From Galbula dea (lineage: Eukaryota; Chordata; Aves; Piciformes; Galbulidae): a DNA stretch of 64,000 nucleotides. The DNA lies in NCBI GenBank assembly GCA_013399015.1, contig VWZX01002543.1:124001-188000 (forward strand), read 5' to 3'. The position numbers and the translations under genes were made by a program. Positions 1-13,400 of the stretch are shown here, in pieces (positions within the stretch are counted from its first letter, which is position 1; every line of letters begins with the position of its first letter). The notes beneath the pieces were generated by a model. The model saw only the letters and a program-made list of their open reading frames with translations. It had not been told where the DNA came from and did not search any database.

Positions 1-1048
1 TGAAATAACTTGCTGTGTTCATGGTGAAACTGTGAACAAAATCACATTTGGGTTCGTGTTTTTGGCCATGAGGATGGGGGAATAAAAGTGCTGTTTAAAT
101 GATAAACCCCAGATGCACCTGGCTGGTGGAAGGAAGATATTTTTTCAGTATAGAGTCTCTGAAGAAGTAAAAAGTTGTAGTAGTTTCAGTGTAGACCTGG
201 TAAACAATAAAACACTTCATTAGATTTGGAAGCCAAAAATAACTTTGGGTAAAATGATCAAAAGCTGACTTGTGAACTGTGGAGATGAACAGGAACCTTG
301 TGAAGTCTGTGCTCTACTTCAGTTTTGTTTTTCTTAATAAATCTAGAATTTTATATCAAAAGGAGAAAGCCTCAAGAAATGGAGAAGAGAAGCCCATCTG
401 TATAGGGATTTGTGCACTAAATGAAGAGGAGGCAGATTTCCACCCCTTTTGTCTTAAAAAACCTTCTGCCTGAAACTGGTTTGTAAACAAAAGGTGAAAG
501 ATAGATGAGAGATTTCCAATAGAAGCACGTGAACTTGGAAAGGAAAGGGAGAGTAAGCATGAAGTGTGGGAGAGGAGGATGGGATGGCAGGGTGAGTGAA
601 AAAGGCTGATCCACCAACATATACTGTGGTGAAGGTCAAAGTGTGTGGCTCTCTCCTGTGAGCTCTACCTGCAGCAACAGGTAGTTCAGTTACCTAGAAA
701 GTGCAGAAAGGTGGAGTGGTCAACCCGAGCCATGAGGACAGCATGGTTATTGAAGGTCAGCATCTTACTATGCTCCATGGCAACATGATACCTCTCTGAA
801 GGTTTAGGGAAAGAGGACAGAGTAGAATTTGGGGAGAGCACACTGGCTAATGTGAGGAAGCATGTGGAGTGAAAATCACTGTTGTTGTCAGAAGGTGACA
901 GCTACCCACTGGATGACAAGCCTGGTAACCTTTCTGTTAGCATCCTAGTTTGGACATACAAGCAGGTTCAGGAGACTCAGTTTCCTCAAAAAGTGCCAGC
1001 TAAATGAGCAGGGGCTCAGCAGCCTATCTTTGAGGAGAGGCTAAATGA
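1..1048. other. Intronic sequence, nothing recognised
   Basis: AT-rich single-copy-looking DNA. Small ORFs are present but have no recognisable domain, codon pattern or splice context. No repeat family was recognised before the CR1 tail. Confidence 0.6.
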
Positions 1049-1517
1049 ATCATAGAATTGTCAGAGTTGGAAGGGACCTTAAAGGTCATCTAGTTCCAAC
1101 CCCCCTGCCTGGCAGGGACACCATCCACTAGACCAGGTTGCCCAGAGCACCAGCCAGCCTTGTTTTAAAAGCTTCCAGGGATGGGACTTCCACAACCTCT
1201 CTGGGCAACCTGTTCCAGTGTCTCACCACCGTAACAGTGAAGAACTTCCTCCTAATATCCAATCTAAATCTACCCTCCTCTAGCTTGCATCCATTTCCCC
1301 TGGTTCTATCACTACCTCACCTCCTAAAACATCCCTCCCCAGCTTTCTTGTAAGCCCCCTTCAGATGCTGGAAGGCCACAAAAAGGTCTCCTCGGAGCCT
1401 TCTCTTCTCCAGACCCAACTCTTCCAGTCTGTCCTCGTAGGAGAGGTGCTCCAGTCCTCTGATCATTCTTGTGGCCCTTCTCTGGCCTTGCTCCAGCACC
1501 CCCATGTCCCTCTTGTA
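1049..1517 (-). mobile_element. CR1 LINE fragment, 5'-truncated
   Basis: Antisense CR1. The + strand starts with the reverse complement of the 3' tail (CATAGAATTGTCAGAGTTGG), then the conserved CCTGCCTGGCAGGGACACC block, then the end of ORF2. Read on the minus strand, residues such as MGVLEQGQRRATRMIRGLEH and SYEDRLEELGLEKRRLRGDL match the extreme C-terminal part of the CR1 reverse transcriptase polyprotein. The element stops abruptly at about 1517, the usual 5' truncation of target-primed reverse transcription. It belongs to the same tail type as the copies at 2764 and 48013; by eye about nine bases in ten agree with the 2764 copy. It has no coding capacity of its own. Confidence 0.93.
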
Positions 1518-2716
1518 AATGAGATTCTCTTGTTTAGACTAATGAAATTAAATAAAGGAGCTAAACACTTAGAGTTGGAGAAGATGATAAGATTAATTTA
1601 AGGTCCTTTCAGACAAAAAGAAGTTGCAAATTAGAAGTGTGCCCTTATCCATGGGTGGAGCGAGTCTTCCAGGAGATTGTAGTTGGGGAAGAAGCCTGAA
1701 TGATTTTTGTATGGATGCTAGAAAGTTCATGAGAAGTATTTAATGACATGTTTCCTGTGGCAGCACTGGGTTGAATTTGGTGAGGACAGAACAATCCTGC
1801 CTGTCCTAGATTTTCATGAAAATCTTCCTTTGCTTTTAAAAATGTAAAGTTGTGGTTGTGTGCATTTTAATGTGGTTAAAAAAAAAAAGCAAACCCACAC
1901 AAAACCTGACCATGTGGTGAGTGATCTGTCTCATTTTCTGGAAAATTTAAAGTATAAATTTAATAAATTAAAAGCATGTTTAGACAGAGATGTCTAGGAG
2001 ACTAAGAGATTTGTATCATGTAAGAATAACAACAGAACTGTTTTCTGGGTTGAGCTCGTCATGACCTTCTGAGAAGGAGCCTTTCTTTTAGAAGACAGTT
2101 TTTTGCTCTATTTTTTGGATCATCAGTTTAGATTTCTGCCACCTGCCTGACTCTAAAGAACAGGATCCAGGCATGTGGTTTTCAAGCTGTAATTGTTATC
2201 ATTAAGTATAAACAGTGTGGGTGATTGTTTTGTTTGGTTGTTTTTAAAACTTGTTTAATCTGCAGTAATAAGTATTCTAGAAGCAAAATTGCATTTTAGA
2301 ATCATTGGGTTATTTTTCTTCTGCATGTTTTTAATCTCCAGTTTAATATAACTTGATGTGATTTGCATCTGTTGTGGAGAGAGCATGTATTTCATTTTAA
2401 TGGCTGTCTTGATTAATTTGACAATTGATAGATTAAATCTTGTTAAATATTGTAGCATGAGAATGTGCCTAATTTGAATGTTGATACCAACATTCCTGTT
2501 GCAGTATTGGAAAATTGATTATTGCCACAGATACTGTTCCAGGATTTTTTTCCCCAAAATCAGGTGGACCTCTTGGTGGTTTCTGAAGAATACAGCAAAA
2601 GCTAGAATTAACAGAGCAAAAGCACGTCCTAAACTGTTACATCAACATATGTCTGATTCATAGATTCAGATCTTAGGCATTGTTTATAAATATTCAATAA
2701 ACTAACAATGTTGAAA
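1518..2716. other. Intronic sequence, nothing recognised
   Basis: AT-rich intron with short A runs (about 1878-1888). No gene, RNA or repeat family was recognised. Confidence 0.6.
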
Positions 2717-2763
2717 TCATGGAATCATAGAGTCATCTGGGTTGGAAGGGACCTCCAGAGATC
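2717..2763 (-). mobile_element. Short CR1 3' tail remnant
   Basis: About 47 bases equal to the reverse complement of a CR1 3' end (ATCATGGAATCATAGAGTCA, then GGGTTGGAAGGGACCTCC), breaking off in AGAGATC. It abuts a second, complete tail that starts at about 2764. It is either an earlier insertion cut by the second one or a very short independent insertion. Confidence 0.8.
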
Positions 2764-3041
2764 ACAGGATTATAGGATTGTCAGAGTTGGAAGGGACCTC
2801 AAAGATCATCCAGTTCCAACCCCCCTGCCTGGCAGAGACACCATCCACTAGAGCAGGTTACCCAGGGCCCCATCAAGCCTTGTCTTAAAAGCTTCCAGGG
2901 ATGGGGCTTCCACAACCTCTCTGGGCAACCTGTTCCACTGTCTAACCACCCTAACAGTGAAGAACTTCATCCTAATATCCAACCTAAATCTCCCCTCCTC
3001 TAGCTTACACCCATTTTCCCTGGTTCTATCACTGTCTGACC
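2764..3041 (-). mobile_element. CR1 LINE fragment running into the assembly gap
   Basis: Antisense CR1 of the same tail type as 1049-1517: tail, CCTGCCTGGCAGAGACACC block, then the ORF2 C-terminus. The minus-strand translation includes RLDIRMKFFTVRVVRQWNRL, typical of the CR1 C-terminal region. The copy continues up to the first N at 3042, so its 5' end is unknown. Confidence 0.92.
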
Positions 3042-3679
3042 NNNNNNNNNNNNNNNNNNNNNNNNNNNNNNNNNNNNNNNNNNNNNNNNNNNNNNNNNNN
3101 NNNNNNNNNNNNNNNNNNNNNNNNNNNNNNNNNNNNNNNNNNNNNNNNNNNNNNNNNNNNNNNNNNNNNNNNNNNNNNNNNNNNNNNNNNNNNNNNNNNN
3201 NNNNNNNNNNNNNNNNNNNNNNNNNNNNNNNNNNNNNNNNNNNNNNNNNNNNNNNNNNNNNNNNNNNNNNNNNNNNNNNNNNNNNNNNNNNNNNNNNNNN
3301 NNNNNNNNNNNNNNNNNNNNNNNNNNNNNNNNNNNNNNNNNNNNNNNNNNNNNNNNNNNNNNNNNNNNNNNNNNNNNNNNNNNNNNNNNNNNNNNNNNNN
3401 NNNNNNNNNNNNNNNNNNNNNNNNNNNNNNNNNNNNNNNNNNNNNNNNNNNNNNNNNNNNNNNNNNNNNNNNNNNNNNNNNNNNNNNNNNNNNNNNNNNN
3501 NNNNNNNNNNNNNNNNNNNNNNNNNNNNNNNNNNNNNNNNNNNNNNNNNNNNNNNNNNNNNNNNNNNNNNNNNNNNNNNNNNNNNNNNNNNNNNNNNNNN
3601 NNNNNNNNNNNNNNNNNNNNNNNNNNNNNNNNNNNNNNNNNNNNNNNNNNNNNNNNNNNNNNNNNNNNNNNNNNNNNNN
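3042..3679. other. Assembly gap (638 N)
   Basis: A run of 638 N. The left flank is CR1 of one subfamily and the right flank is CR1 of another, both antisense. The gap probably reflects failure to assemble across adjacent CR1 copies. Its true length may differ from the number of N. Long ORFs that cross it are artefacts of unknown bases. Confidence 0.99.
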
Positions 3680-4407
3680 ATAGTGAGCAGGGACATCCCC
3701 AACTAAATCAGGTTGCTCAGAACCTAGACCAGCCTCACCTTGAATGCCTCCAGGGATTGGGGCCTCAACCACCTCCCTGGGCAACCTGTTCCAGTGTTCT
3801 ACTACCCTCGTGGTAAGGAAGTTTTTCCTAATATCTAATCTAAATCTACTCTTTAATTTAAAGCCATTTCCCCTTGTCCTTTCACTACATGCCTTTGTAA
3901 ACAGGTCCTCTCCAGCCTCTTTGTAAGTCCCACTCAGGTAGTGGAAGGTCACTGTTACGTGCCCCTGAAACCTTCTCTTTCCAGGCTGAACAATCCCAGC
4001 TCTCCCAGCCTATCCTCACAGGGGAGGTGTTCCAGCCCCCGATCATTTTAGTAGCCTTCCTTTGGACCCGCTCCAGCAGGTCTATGTCCTTCCTGTGTTG
4101 AGGGCTCCAGAGCTGTACACAGTACTCCAGATGAGGTCTCACCAGAGCAGAGTACAATGGCAGAATCACCTCTCTCGATCTGCTGGTCACGCTTCTCTTG
4201 ATGCAGCCCAGGATGCGATTTGCCTTCTGGGCTGCCAGCGCGCACTGCTTGCTCATGTCCAGCTTCTCATCAACCAACACCCCCAGGTCCTTTTCTGCAG
4301 GGCTGCTTTCTATCTCCTCAGCCCCCAGCCTATACTGATAGTGGGGATTGTTCTGACCCAGGAGCAGGATCCTGCACTTGGTCTTGTTAAACCTCATGAG
4401 GTGCATT
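3680..4407 (-). mobile_element. CR1 LINE fragment with readable RT C-terminal region
   Basis: Antisense CR1 of a different subfamily from its left neighbour. On the minus strand an uninterrupted frame of 173 codons (4406 to 3885) gives the C-terminal third of CR1 ORF2: MRFNKTKCRILLLGQNNP, then AEKDLGVLVDEKLDMSKQC, REVILPLYSALVRPHLEYCV and LLERVQRKATKMIGG. These are the RT thumb and downstream conserved blocks. The frame then breaks before the end of the domain. The 3' tail is lost in the gap at 3042-3679; the 5' truncation lies at about 4407, next to an AT-rich run. It has no RT active site, so it is a dead copy. Confidence 0.95.
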
Positions 4408-7400
4408 TTATTTTAATTAATTGGTCTGTATTTTTCTGTCTGCTGGTAGGTGCATTGTAAAGTGTAACACTGGATTTTTCAGGGAAAATTGTCTTCATAC
4501 TTGCAGAGCTGAAGTGTTCTCACTTCAGCCTTTCACTTAACTGAATTTACTAATTCAGGTGCTCAGCTACTGCAGTGACTGTGCTTTCAGTGGCTCCTCA
4601 AACCTTTATGCCTTTGAACTACAATAAAATGCAAACAAAATTTTGAGATCTAATTTCCTGCTTGACCTCTTGACAAATCAGTCACCATGTTCCATGCAAA
4701 GTTTAGGTAAGAAATTCAGACAATCTATTGCAGAGGGCAGTCTACAGAGAGATTAATCTGATTAGTCTGTATGAGTATCCTGAAAGGATTGTACTTGACT
4801 TTAAAAGTGGAGATATATCTCTGCTGTAGAGGGGTACAGATTTTTATCTGCTCTAGTGTCCTTCTATACCAAGCAGCTTCCACATCAAGTGTCCAGCTTC
4901 TGGTTGTGGAGTGGGTTACAAGCCTGTGGTAGTGACTGATATTTTATTGCTTATGTTATCCTTTTGCCAGGTACTGTAGAAATACAGTGCAAAAGAGGGA
5001 ATGCATTTTCCTTACCTAAAGCAGGACATGGTTATAGGGCTGTAGGGAGGATAAAAGTCAAATATGATGCTGCTTTACCATGCTGGTAGCAGAACCAGTT
5101 GTCTGATGTTTCTGGTTTTACTGCAAGAAGCTTAGTGCTTCTGGCCAAATTCCCTCAAAGTCACTAGTAATATTCCTTGCCTGCTCTCCTTTCTCCTCTT
5201 CTTCCCAGACTCCCCTTCCAGCATGGGCTTTGTTTCCAACTTTGAGGCCAACTTGTTCAGGTGTCCCCAGGATATCTCTATCATGACTGACCCCAGTGTG
5301 TCTGCAGCATGGCCTGCATAGCTTCAGAGCCTGAGAAAGATGACACAAAGGTGTCTGCAACAGTTCTGCACAGAGCTGGTATGGAGGGACCACTGCCCGT
5401 GCACTTGGGTTTCACTTGTCATGTGTTTGTAGGTCACAGACTGGCAATCATTGATACAGGAAAGTACTTAACAACTGCCTGAGAAATACACAGAATGTTT
5501 AGAAATTCAAGTACTTCCAGTTAGCTTGGCTGGAGGGCTGAGGTACTGACACAGGGCATCCTTCCTGGAGCACCTTTTTGACCAAAAAAGTTTGGGCAGA
5601 GAAACTTAAATTCTGAAGAAGAGGAATGGGTCACTAGTGACTAGGGAGAGACTACCATTGGGAGCAGTGGGTTGCTAGTTTCCTCACAATCTGCATTTTA
5701 TGCTCTCTTTATCTCTGCTTCAGAGCTAGAAGTCTATGGAAGTGGTTGATGAGTTGAAACATGGGAAATCAAATAATTGAATATTTGGAATGGAAGAGGA
5801 AAAAGTGAGAGCTGAGTTGTGCAGCAGGGATATCCTCTCAGATCATTAACTTCTGGAGTCATTGGAGACTTTCAAGGTGATAGGGAGGTTCATTATTAAA
5901 TATCTGTAGGTGTACAGCTTCTAAAGAAAAAAAAGGGGTAAGAGAAACAGGCAGCACATGAGCCTCCCTTAGAGATGGGTTGTTCAAAACAGTGATTGGC
6001 ACTGCTTGCAGGACTTCCACTGAGATGAATGTGGAACATAAAAACACATATCTGAGGACAGTAATTCACTGTTTACTCAAAGCATATGAGATGCCATGAA
6101 AAAGGAAATGGAAGATGAACATGGAATGATGCAAATCTCAGTATCAAATCCCTCTGTAGTGTTTGGGACTCTTGCTGCCTTCATGCTTTCACAGGTATGT
6201 CCTCTGGTTTGCCAGCTCTAGGGCAGTCTGTGCAGCCATGTCTTCTGGTGTATGTTGTCTGCTTATTGCTGCCCATATACATTGTTTATGATCTTCCCTC
6301 AAATTACAGTTATTTGGTTCTCAAGTCCAAAAGGGTCTTTCGAGGATTGTGGAAGTCTCCTTTCCCCCAGCCCAGGAACTGGGCATCTTAAAACAGTGTT
6401 GGCCTAACAGCAGCACCAAAATGTGACTGGAATTGCTGTGGACTTTCTGCAAAGATCTGTAGATAAAGCAACTGTGCTTTCTTAGCTCAAAAAACTTGGA
6501 GAAGGGGGCATATTTTCCTGAAGTAAAGGGAGCTATTTCTCTTAGTTATTCCAGCCCAGAAGGAGGAGGAAGATTGGTTCAGTGTTGCATCATGCAAAGA
6601 AGAGATGTTGGTTAAGTTTTGTTTGCAGACACTGTTGTTGATAGAAGGTGCTGAAGGTGTGGTACAAGATAATTTGGATAGACTTCAAGGTGAGTTGCAG
6701 ATTGCTGGGAGTTAGGAGAAGATGTGGCTTGGAGTTGAAGTTTACATGTTGCCTTCATCCCTTTTTCTCACCTCAACTTAATTTTTGCAGAGATGCTTTT
6801 CTGAGAGTACCAACCAGGAAGTTTGGTGGATGGCAGCCCTGTGTGACCACATCAGACATCCAAATGTTGAATAATAACAGCAATCTGTCATACAAACATA
6901 CCTAAATAATTGGCTGTGCTTCATTGGTAATGTTGATCAGACTGCATGGCAGTACCTTCTGTCACCAAAATGATTTACAGTCAGTGTGCAGATGTTATTT
7001 ACAGTGACCCAGTAATTACTCTTGAATGAGGGACTCTGTCTTCTTGCACATGGTAATATTAACTTCTTCTAAAATCAGCTCTATTCACACTCTGCCAAAT
7101 TATTTGGAACAACTAAGTAGTTAATTAAAATGTAGCTGTAGCACTGCTTGAAGTTTAACATTAGGAAGATTTTGGCTGAACTTGGTTGTGACGAAGGAAA
7201 ATGTTGCCACTGGCAGAATAGATGTGTTATGGTCTTTGCAAGACTTAGCACAAAAAAAGGGTTTCCTCTTGGTATATTTTTGCCTATGCCTGTGGTAGTT
7301 CTTTTCTACTTCTGTTCTATCAGTCTTGCTTAAAAACAGTGTGTCTAACCTTGTAATAAACTGCTTTTAGGTACCAAATTTAGTGTTAGAATTCCACATT

Positions 7401-10400
7401 CAAAAATCTCTCTCACTGAAAGTTGCAGTTTTTAATCTCATTTGCATTATGTGTGCAAGAAAATTGGAAAGAGTTAAAGTATCTAGGGGATAAAAGTACT
7501 GATTTCACATAAAATAGCTAGTTGTGTTACAATGATTGTTCAGATTTACATGAAGAATGTATTAAAGAGCTCTTCTTTCACTTAGCAATAATACAATTTG
7601 ATTGGGAAAACAGGTTTTGCTTTAGATCTGCTACAAAACCATTTCCACTGTGGGTCTCCAATGGGTTTCATTCAGATGCAATGAGAAAACAAGCATACTT
7701 CCTCTGGTGTAGGATTTTTATTTTCACTTCATGCATCAGTTAATTCTAGAGTGCTTAGGTTTTGAATTTCCAAAGGAAGGAAAAGCTTCTCTGGTGGCTA
7801 AAATGAGGATGCAGAATTGATAACCATTGCTGCCTTTTTATCTTAACTTTTTGTTTCTGTAAAAGTGAAATTAAGTATTTAAAGAATTTTCATGTAGAAG
7901 CACAGATGTGCATGCATGGCTGTGTCTTCAAAATTGTGGGTGGAGGAGAGGTAGGTGTTTGATGCAGTTGTAGATCTGCTGAGGATTATGGCTGCCTTCC
8001 CTGTCTGTATCATAATGGTTCTCGTTGCCATGCAGATCACCTCTTGCATGCTTAGGAGCTTATGTAGTGCATGCTGGAAGTGTTAATTTATTGCACACTA
8101 CTGCAAAACTTGCAGGACTGAGAGAGAGGCCAAAAGTTGCAGGACTGAGATGGAGAGAGGGCTAAATCAGAGCTGAACACCTGCAGAGGCTAGAAACCAT
8201 TTAGTGCCTGAATATGGCTGTGGGTCTGTGCACTGACAGCTTGCCCAGAGCATGCAGGACTCCCATGGCAGCATCAGTGGCTGAAGCCTTAGCTGACAAC
8301 TGTGTCTCAGTGCCCTTATGGCAAGGCAGGTTCCTTCTGATCCGTTTGGATGTGGATGATGAAGACTAGCAAAGAGATGACATTGCAATGAATAGTAAAA
8401 GTAGGGCCTTGGTGGACGAGGTGCCATGGGTGGACAACTAGTAATTAGGCAGACACAGAATGAGAGGTACAGGGGGAGTTTTTCCTTGTTTAAGGGAGTA
8501 CTGTTAAGTGTCAGAATTTAGTAGAATGTTGACATTTAGAGTATGATCTGCAGCTTGCAAAGCAAAGTCTCTCAACACAAATGACTTCTGTGGTCCCATT
8601 TAGGCAGAGGACTGCCACTCCATTATGTACTGAAGGGCACAATGAGTTCCTGCAGAAAGGGGAACAGCTCTAATGCCTCTGTCAGGGGGGAAAGGCTGCT
8701 TTGTGTATGTCACAGTTACTGCTTGGCTATAGGCTTTACTTTTGTGCTTTCTCTCTCTGGATGCTAGGGATTTTGAAACACAAGTTTAAAGAAAGATTGG
8801 GAAAGAGGGAGTTACTGATCATTGTGTGGTCTGGGGATACATACTTGGGGAACTCCTGCGTGCAAGGGGGGATAGGGCTGCATAAAAAAGAGTTTGGTAA
8901 ATATTGGGAGAAACATCAGCAGGGTCTGCTGTGGTGTGGTACAGTTTTCCATTGGAAAGAAGCAAAACTTCCAAGACTTGAAAAATCTTTTAATTAAACT
9001 CAACACAACACTTGAGAGTGTACTGGAGAAAAACTCAGCCTTTGGAAAGATGGACAGGATGACAGGAAAGGTTAGTTTAATCTCCATGGTTTAGTGTATT
9101 AATTGCCTTCTGGCAGCAAATCCAGCCTTTGCAAGTGTCCTCATACCTTCAGAAATGTCTGACAAATCTTTAAAAGAATTGGTTAAAGGGCAGTCACTAA
9201 TGCTCATCATTGCTTAAAACTGCTTTGCAGGAGAGGCTTTTGAGTGGCAGGGTAAGGTCTGGCATTGATCTGCTTACAGGGCTGTTCTGTGCCAGCTCAG
9301 TGCAGACATAATCAGCCTAGCTGTGAACTAGGTTGTTGGGAAAAACCCAACCAGCTATGAACTAGCTAGTAGGCCTTGCAAGAGCAGTGGCAGCATTTAG
9401 AACTGTTTAGGCTGTGAAATCCACCAGAGAGGACAGAGGCTTTCAGGTAGAGCCTAGGATGACCTTTGTTGCCCACTAAAACTTAGTTAGGTCCACTTCA
9501 GTTTGCAATCACAGCATTGACTATGGTAGAGATATAACCATTGTCTGCAAACCACAACTGGGAAAGAGCCAAATAGTCTGAAAACTTCAGAATCTGAGGG
9601 ACTATTTATCTGTATGTCTTGCTATATCCACGTGGATCTGCTTCAGACTTACAGTTCAGGCAGGGTTCAGTCAAAATAATCAATGTGTGCAAGACTAGCA
9701 TAAGCTTAAAAAAAAAATAAATTAAATAGCCCCTTCAAAATGTGCACATGTAGCCCTGCTGAGCTTCTGATGTCTCTTCTCACAGCTTTTTGAAGCTGTA
9801 AGCTTTTTTTAGATCTCTGATCAAAATGAACAAGCAGGTCTTGATGTCTTTCTTCCTTTTCTAACAGCAGTAGTTTAAAACAGAGTATGGCTAGAATGAA
9901 GAAAAGCAGATGTGATTATGTGTTGTAATGGGGCATTCTGGACATTTTATATTATGCCTTACTGTCCTGAGTATTGGCATCAATGTTAGGTCAGGTTCAC
10001 ACAGCAATCATGTTAGCTTGTAGAACTGATGGGAAGCTCAAAGCACAGCAGGGTGTTCCTGAGCCTTATGCTTTGTCTAGGCAGAAGTCAAGGAAATGGC
10101 TTGTCTTGTATCCTTATGTGTTCCAGATAGTCTGTCAGGCCAGTCTGCCCTTGGGTGTGCACCCAGCTCTTTCTGCCACTTGCATTCATACTTTAGTGTA
10201 ATATATAACTCTTGGGTTTTTGCTGCATTCAGTTCCTGCAAATCAGTTACAGCTCCTTGCACAAATGGCTGTGGCTTGCCTTTTGAATCATGAATGTGCC
10301 CTGACTGTTCTGTTGTTCTTTGTCAACAACAGAAGGCCAAATTCTCCTCTCAGTTGTGTTGTACAGGTACCAGTTCAGGGTAATTCATGTAAGGCAGACA

Positions 10401-13400
10401 CTGCAGCATTAATAGAGATAAGACTGGGATCCCTGCTTTCTGGAGATGGACTTATAGCCCTTAAAATATAACTTGTGGCTGATCACAGTTCACAGGATGA
10501 TTAGCAGAGTGGCTTCTCAACACTCTGTTAGAGCAAGAAGATGACTGTCTAGTGCCTTTCATAATGTCTGAATCTATTAAGTTGTGTTAGCTTGCCTTTG
10601 CCAGGGACCATGGCTGTCTATAAGGAGAGCTAGAAGTGGCACTGGTAGACTTCAGAAATCCCTGTCACTGTATAAAGCAAAGGAATATCCTGTTAGGGGA
10701 GACCTAAGATATACCAGTGCAAAGTCTGCCATTGCAAAGCACTGTTGCTTGCAGAGTCATTGCAGTTAGATGATTACATGTCACTTAGTGTTTGATGGAA
10801 TGTTTGTCACCTGTTCAAAGCTTGAAGCATTTCATCCATGCAAGAGAAGTGTTTTCAGTACAATAAGTTAGACATTTGGATACCCGATGGAACCATCCCC
10901 TGAGTAGTTCTTTGTACATCATGGGGAGACAAGGAGAAGGACTTACAGCCTGGCTGCAAGGTGTTCTGTTCATAAGAGCTCTGTTGAGAGAGTAGATCTT
11001 GACCTGTACCTGGAAGATTAAACTGGTTTCCAGATTACCAAGTAACCAAGCACTCTCAGACCAAGCACCTTTTGAGACTGAATGGTTGTTCAGCAGCCTC
11101 ACATTACAATTCAGAGTAGTTGAAGCCCTCTCCTCATCAAAAATGCAGCAACTGTGTGAATGTGTGACCTTTTACTATTCAAGAATCTCTCTCAGTTATG
11201 TGGAAGTACAGCAAATATCCTGAATTTTACTTGGAAATGTGTTCCTACTCAGTGGAACACTTGCTATTGATGAAGTCAGAACTGCTTTGCTGGGCAGTGG
11301 TTTGATTTTCCTGAGCTTTCCCTTACGTCTGTCAAAATGTCAGCGTGTCAGTTACTTGTGTTCATTGCTCCCAGATGGTTTAGTAATCTTTGATGAAAAA
11401 GGATTGTAAAGCTAGGTGGTGGTTGCTGCTGCTGTTGTTGTTATTAATTTTTACTGTTGTTAGCTTTGCAGTATCACTTGTTGAAATGCAGAACAAATTC
11501 ATTTATTTTGCATTTGGGTAGCCACTGGCGTACCTGAAAATTAGGCATTTGCAAAATCATTCAGTATTTCTCATTCCTGGACCCATAAACTATAGAAAAA
11601 TAAATAGCACTGTGCCCTTTGACTTTGGCACCCTTTACAACATTGATACTTTTGACAGGAGCATCCATTGAAGCATGGGATAGGAGCTTTCCTCCAATTA
11701 CTTCCCCAAAACAACATGTCTTTTAGGTGTTATTTTTTTCACTGCAGTTGGTGTGGAGTGTGTGTGGTTAACAGTAAGTCCTAACTTCACTCCACATTAG
11801 TTTCTGGTATCCTAAAAATATATATGCAGGATGGAGACCTTGTGTAGCAGTGCTGGGAGATACCTGGTTTTCAGCAAGGTGAACCTGCTGCCTTTCTTTC
11901 ACTGGCACATATTGGAAATGCTCTATAATCCTCTTGTCCCAGATGATCTGCCCAGAGAAAGTAAAGGAGACATCCTTAAATTTATATTAGCCATTCTCTT
12001 CAGAGAGAAGGAGAAATATGGTTGGAAAGAAGTGTGCAAAACTGAAGGCAAGAGGAGGCAGGCTTATTGTTTGAAAGGTTTAACACAGAAGCTGACCTAA
12101 ACTGGGCTCAGGATGCTAAGGATATGTATAGTCTAGCATTCTCCTTTTCTCTGTATGAAATGGTCCTGAGATGATGAGGTACTCTAGACAATGAATAAAC
12201 TCCCCTTACAGAAAGTTTCTTCTGTTCCTTGTGACACGCACCTCTTAAACTGAGGCTGAGAGGTTTTAGAAACTGTCAGAGAGAACAACAGGAAGGGAAA
12301 GGGGGAAAAAAAGTATTACCTGGTCACATACATAGCCAACCATACACAACCTAAAGGCAGCCAGCTGTTCTTAAGGAAACAAGCAGTGGGAAGTAACCAG
12401 TGACAGGTCAGTCTTGGGACTAATCTTGCTATTTTCATTAGTACCCCAGTACCAAGAAGAAAAATGAGCTGCTGAAGTGTATTGATAGCACAAATCTTGG
12501 AGTTTTGTCCATGAGAGGAGGATATTTCTCTTTTCAGTTTGCTGCCTGTAATAATAAAAATCTTTGAATCTTTTTGTACTCCTCTTGTACATGTAGGCAG
12601 GGTTGTGTAAGAAAGTGCCTTTTGTTGTTGTTGTTGAGCACAGCACACATTTGGGGCTTGGTCTCCATTAACTCTACCCAGTGATCAATATCTGAGATGC
12701 AGCTACACTCCCACAACCCAAATTCTTTTCAGATCAGTTCCCTATCTCTGAAGCTAAGGACATATTGGTAGATACTAGCAAAGGAAGAAGAATTTATCTA
12801 GCCTAAAAGCCTATCTGAATGCAAGAGAAAGAGACTAGCTGTACAGGCCATAGATATTTAAATAAGCTTAATTACTAAAAGTGCCTTGCATGATTTCATT
12901 TTAGGCCATCCAGGTTAACATCTCCTTTGCTGTTTTCTATGGTTTTTTTCACAGTCACAGTGCTCTTGGGTCCCAAGTTGCTGGCAAAGGTTCATATTAA
13001 AGACAGTGTTTAGAATGCCTGAAATTTGCCAGCCCAAATCTTTGAAGACACCCCAGTCCAAGCCTTGCTGTATTCCTGCCTTGAAATGAATCTTGAGAAT
13101 TGGCAATCCATCTGGAAGCTGAAGTTGATTCAAATCCAGTCTCTGTTTTTTAACTACAGTTCTTTAGAGTGTCTGCCATCCTATGTGATAAGAAGCAAAA
13201 GCTGTTGCAGTTTTCTTACTTTTCAAAAAACAAAACCAAACCAACAAACAAACAAAAAAAACCCAACCCCAAAACCAGACCAAAAGCCTGTTTGGCTACT
13301 GTGCATAAAGTAGTGTGGAATTTGAAGTGCAGCTAGCCCCTCTTGTTCCCTCCCACCTCATAAAAGCTATCTCAAATGGTTGAATTACAAGCCCCATACT

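Noticed and set aside
2848..3952. Long ORFs on both strands across the gap
   Set aside because: They exist only because N bases cannot form stops. The readable ends are CR1.
9317..9367. Palindromic patch with repeated CTAGCTGTGAACTAG-like words
   Set aside because: The stem is only six bases (GTTGGG/CCCAAC) and the repeats are imperfect; likely chance.
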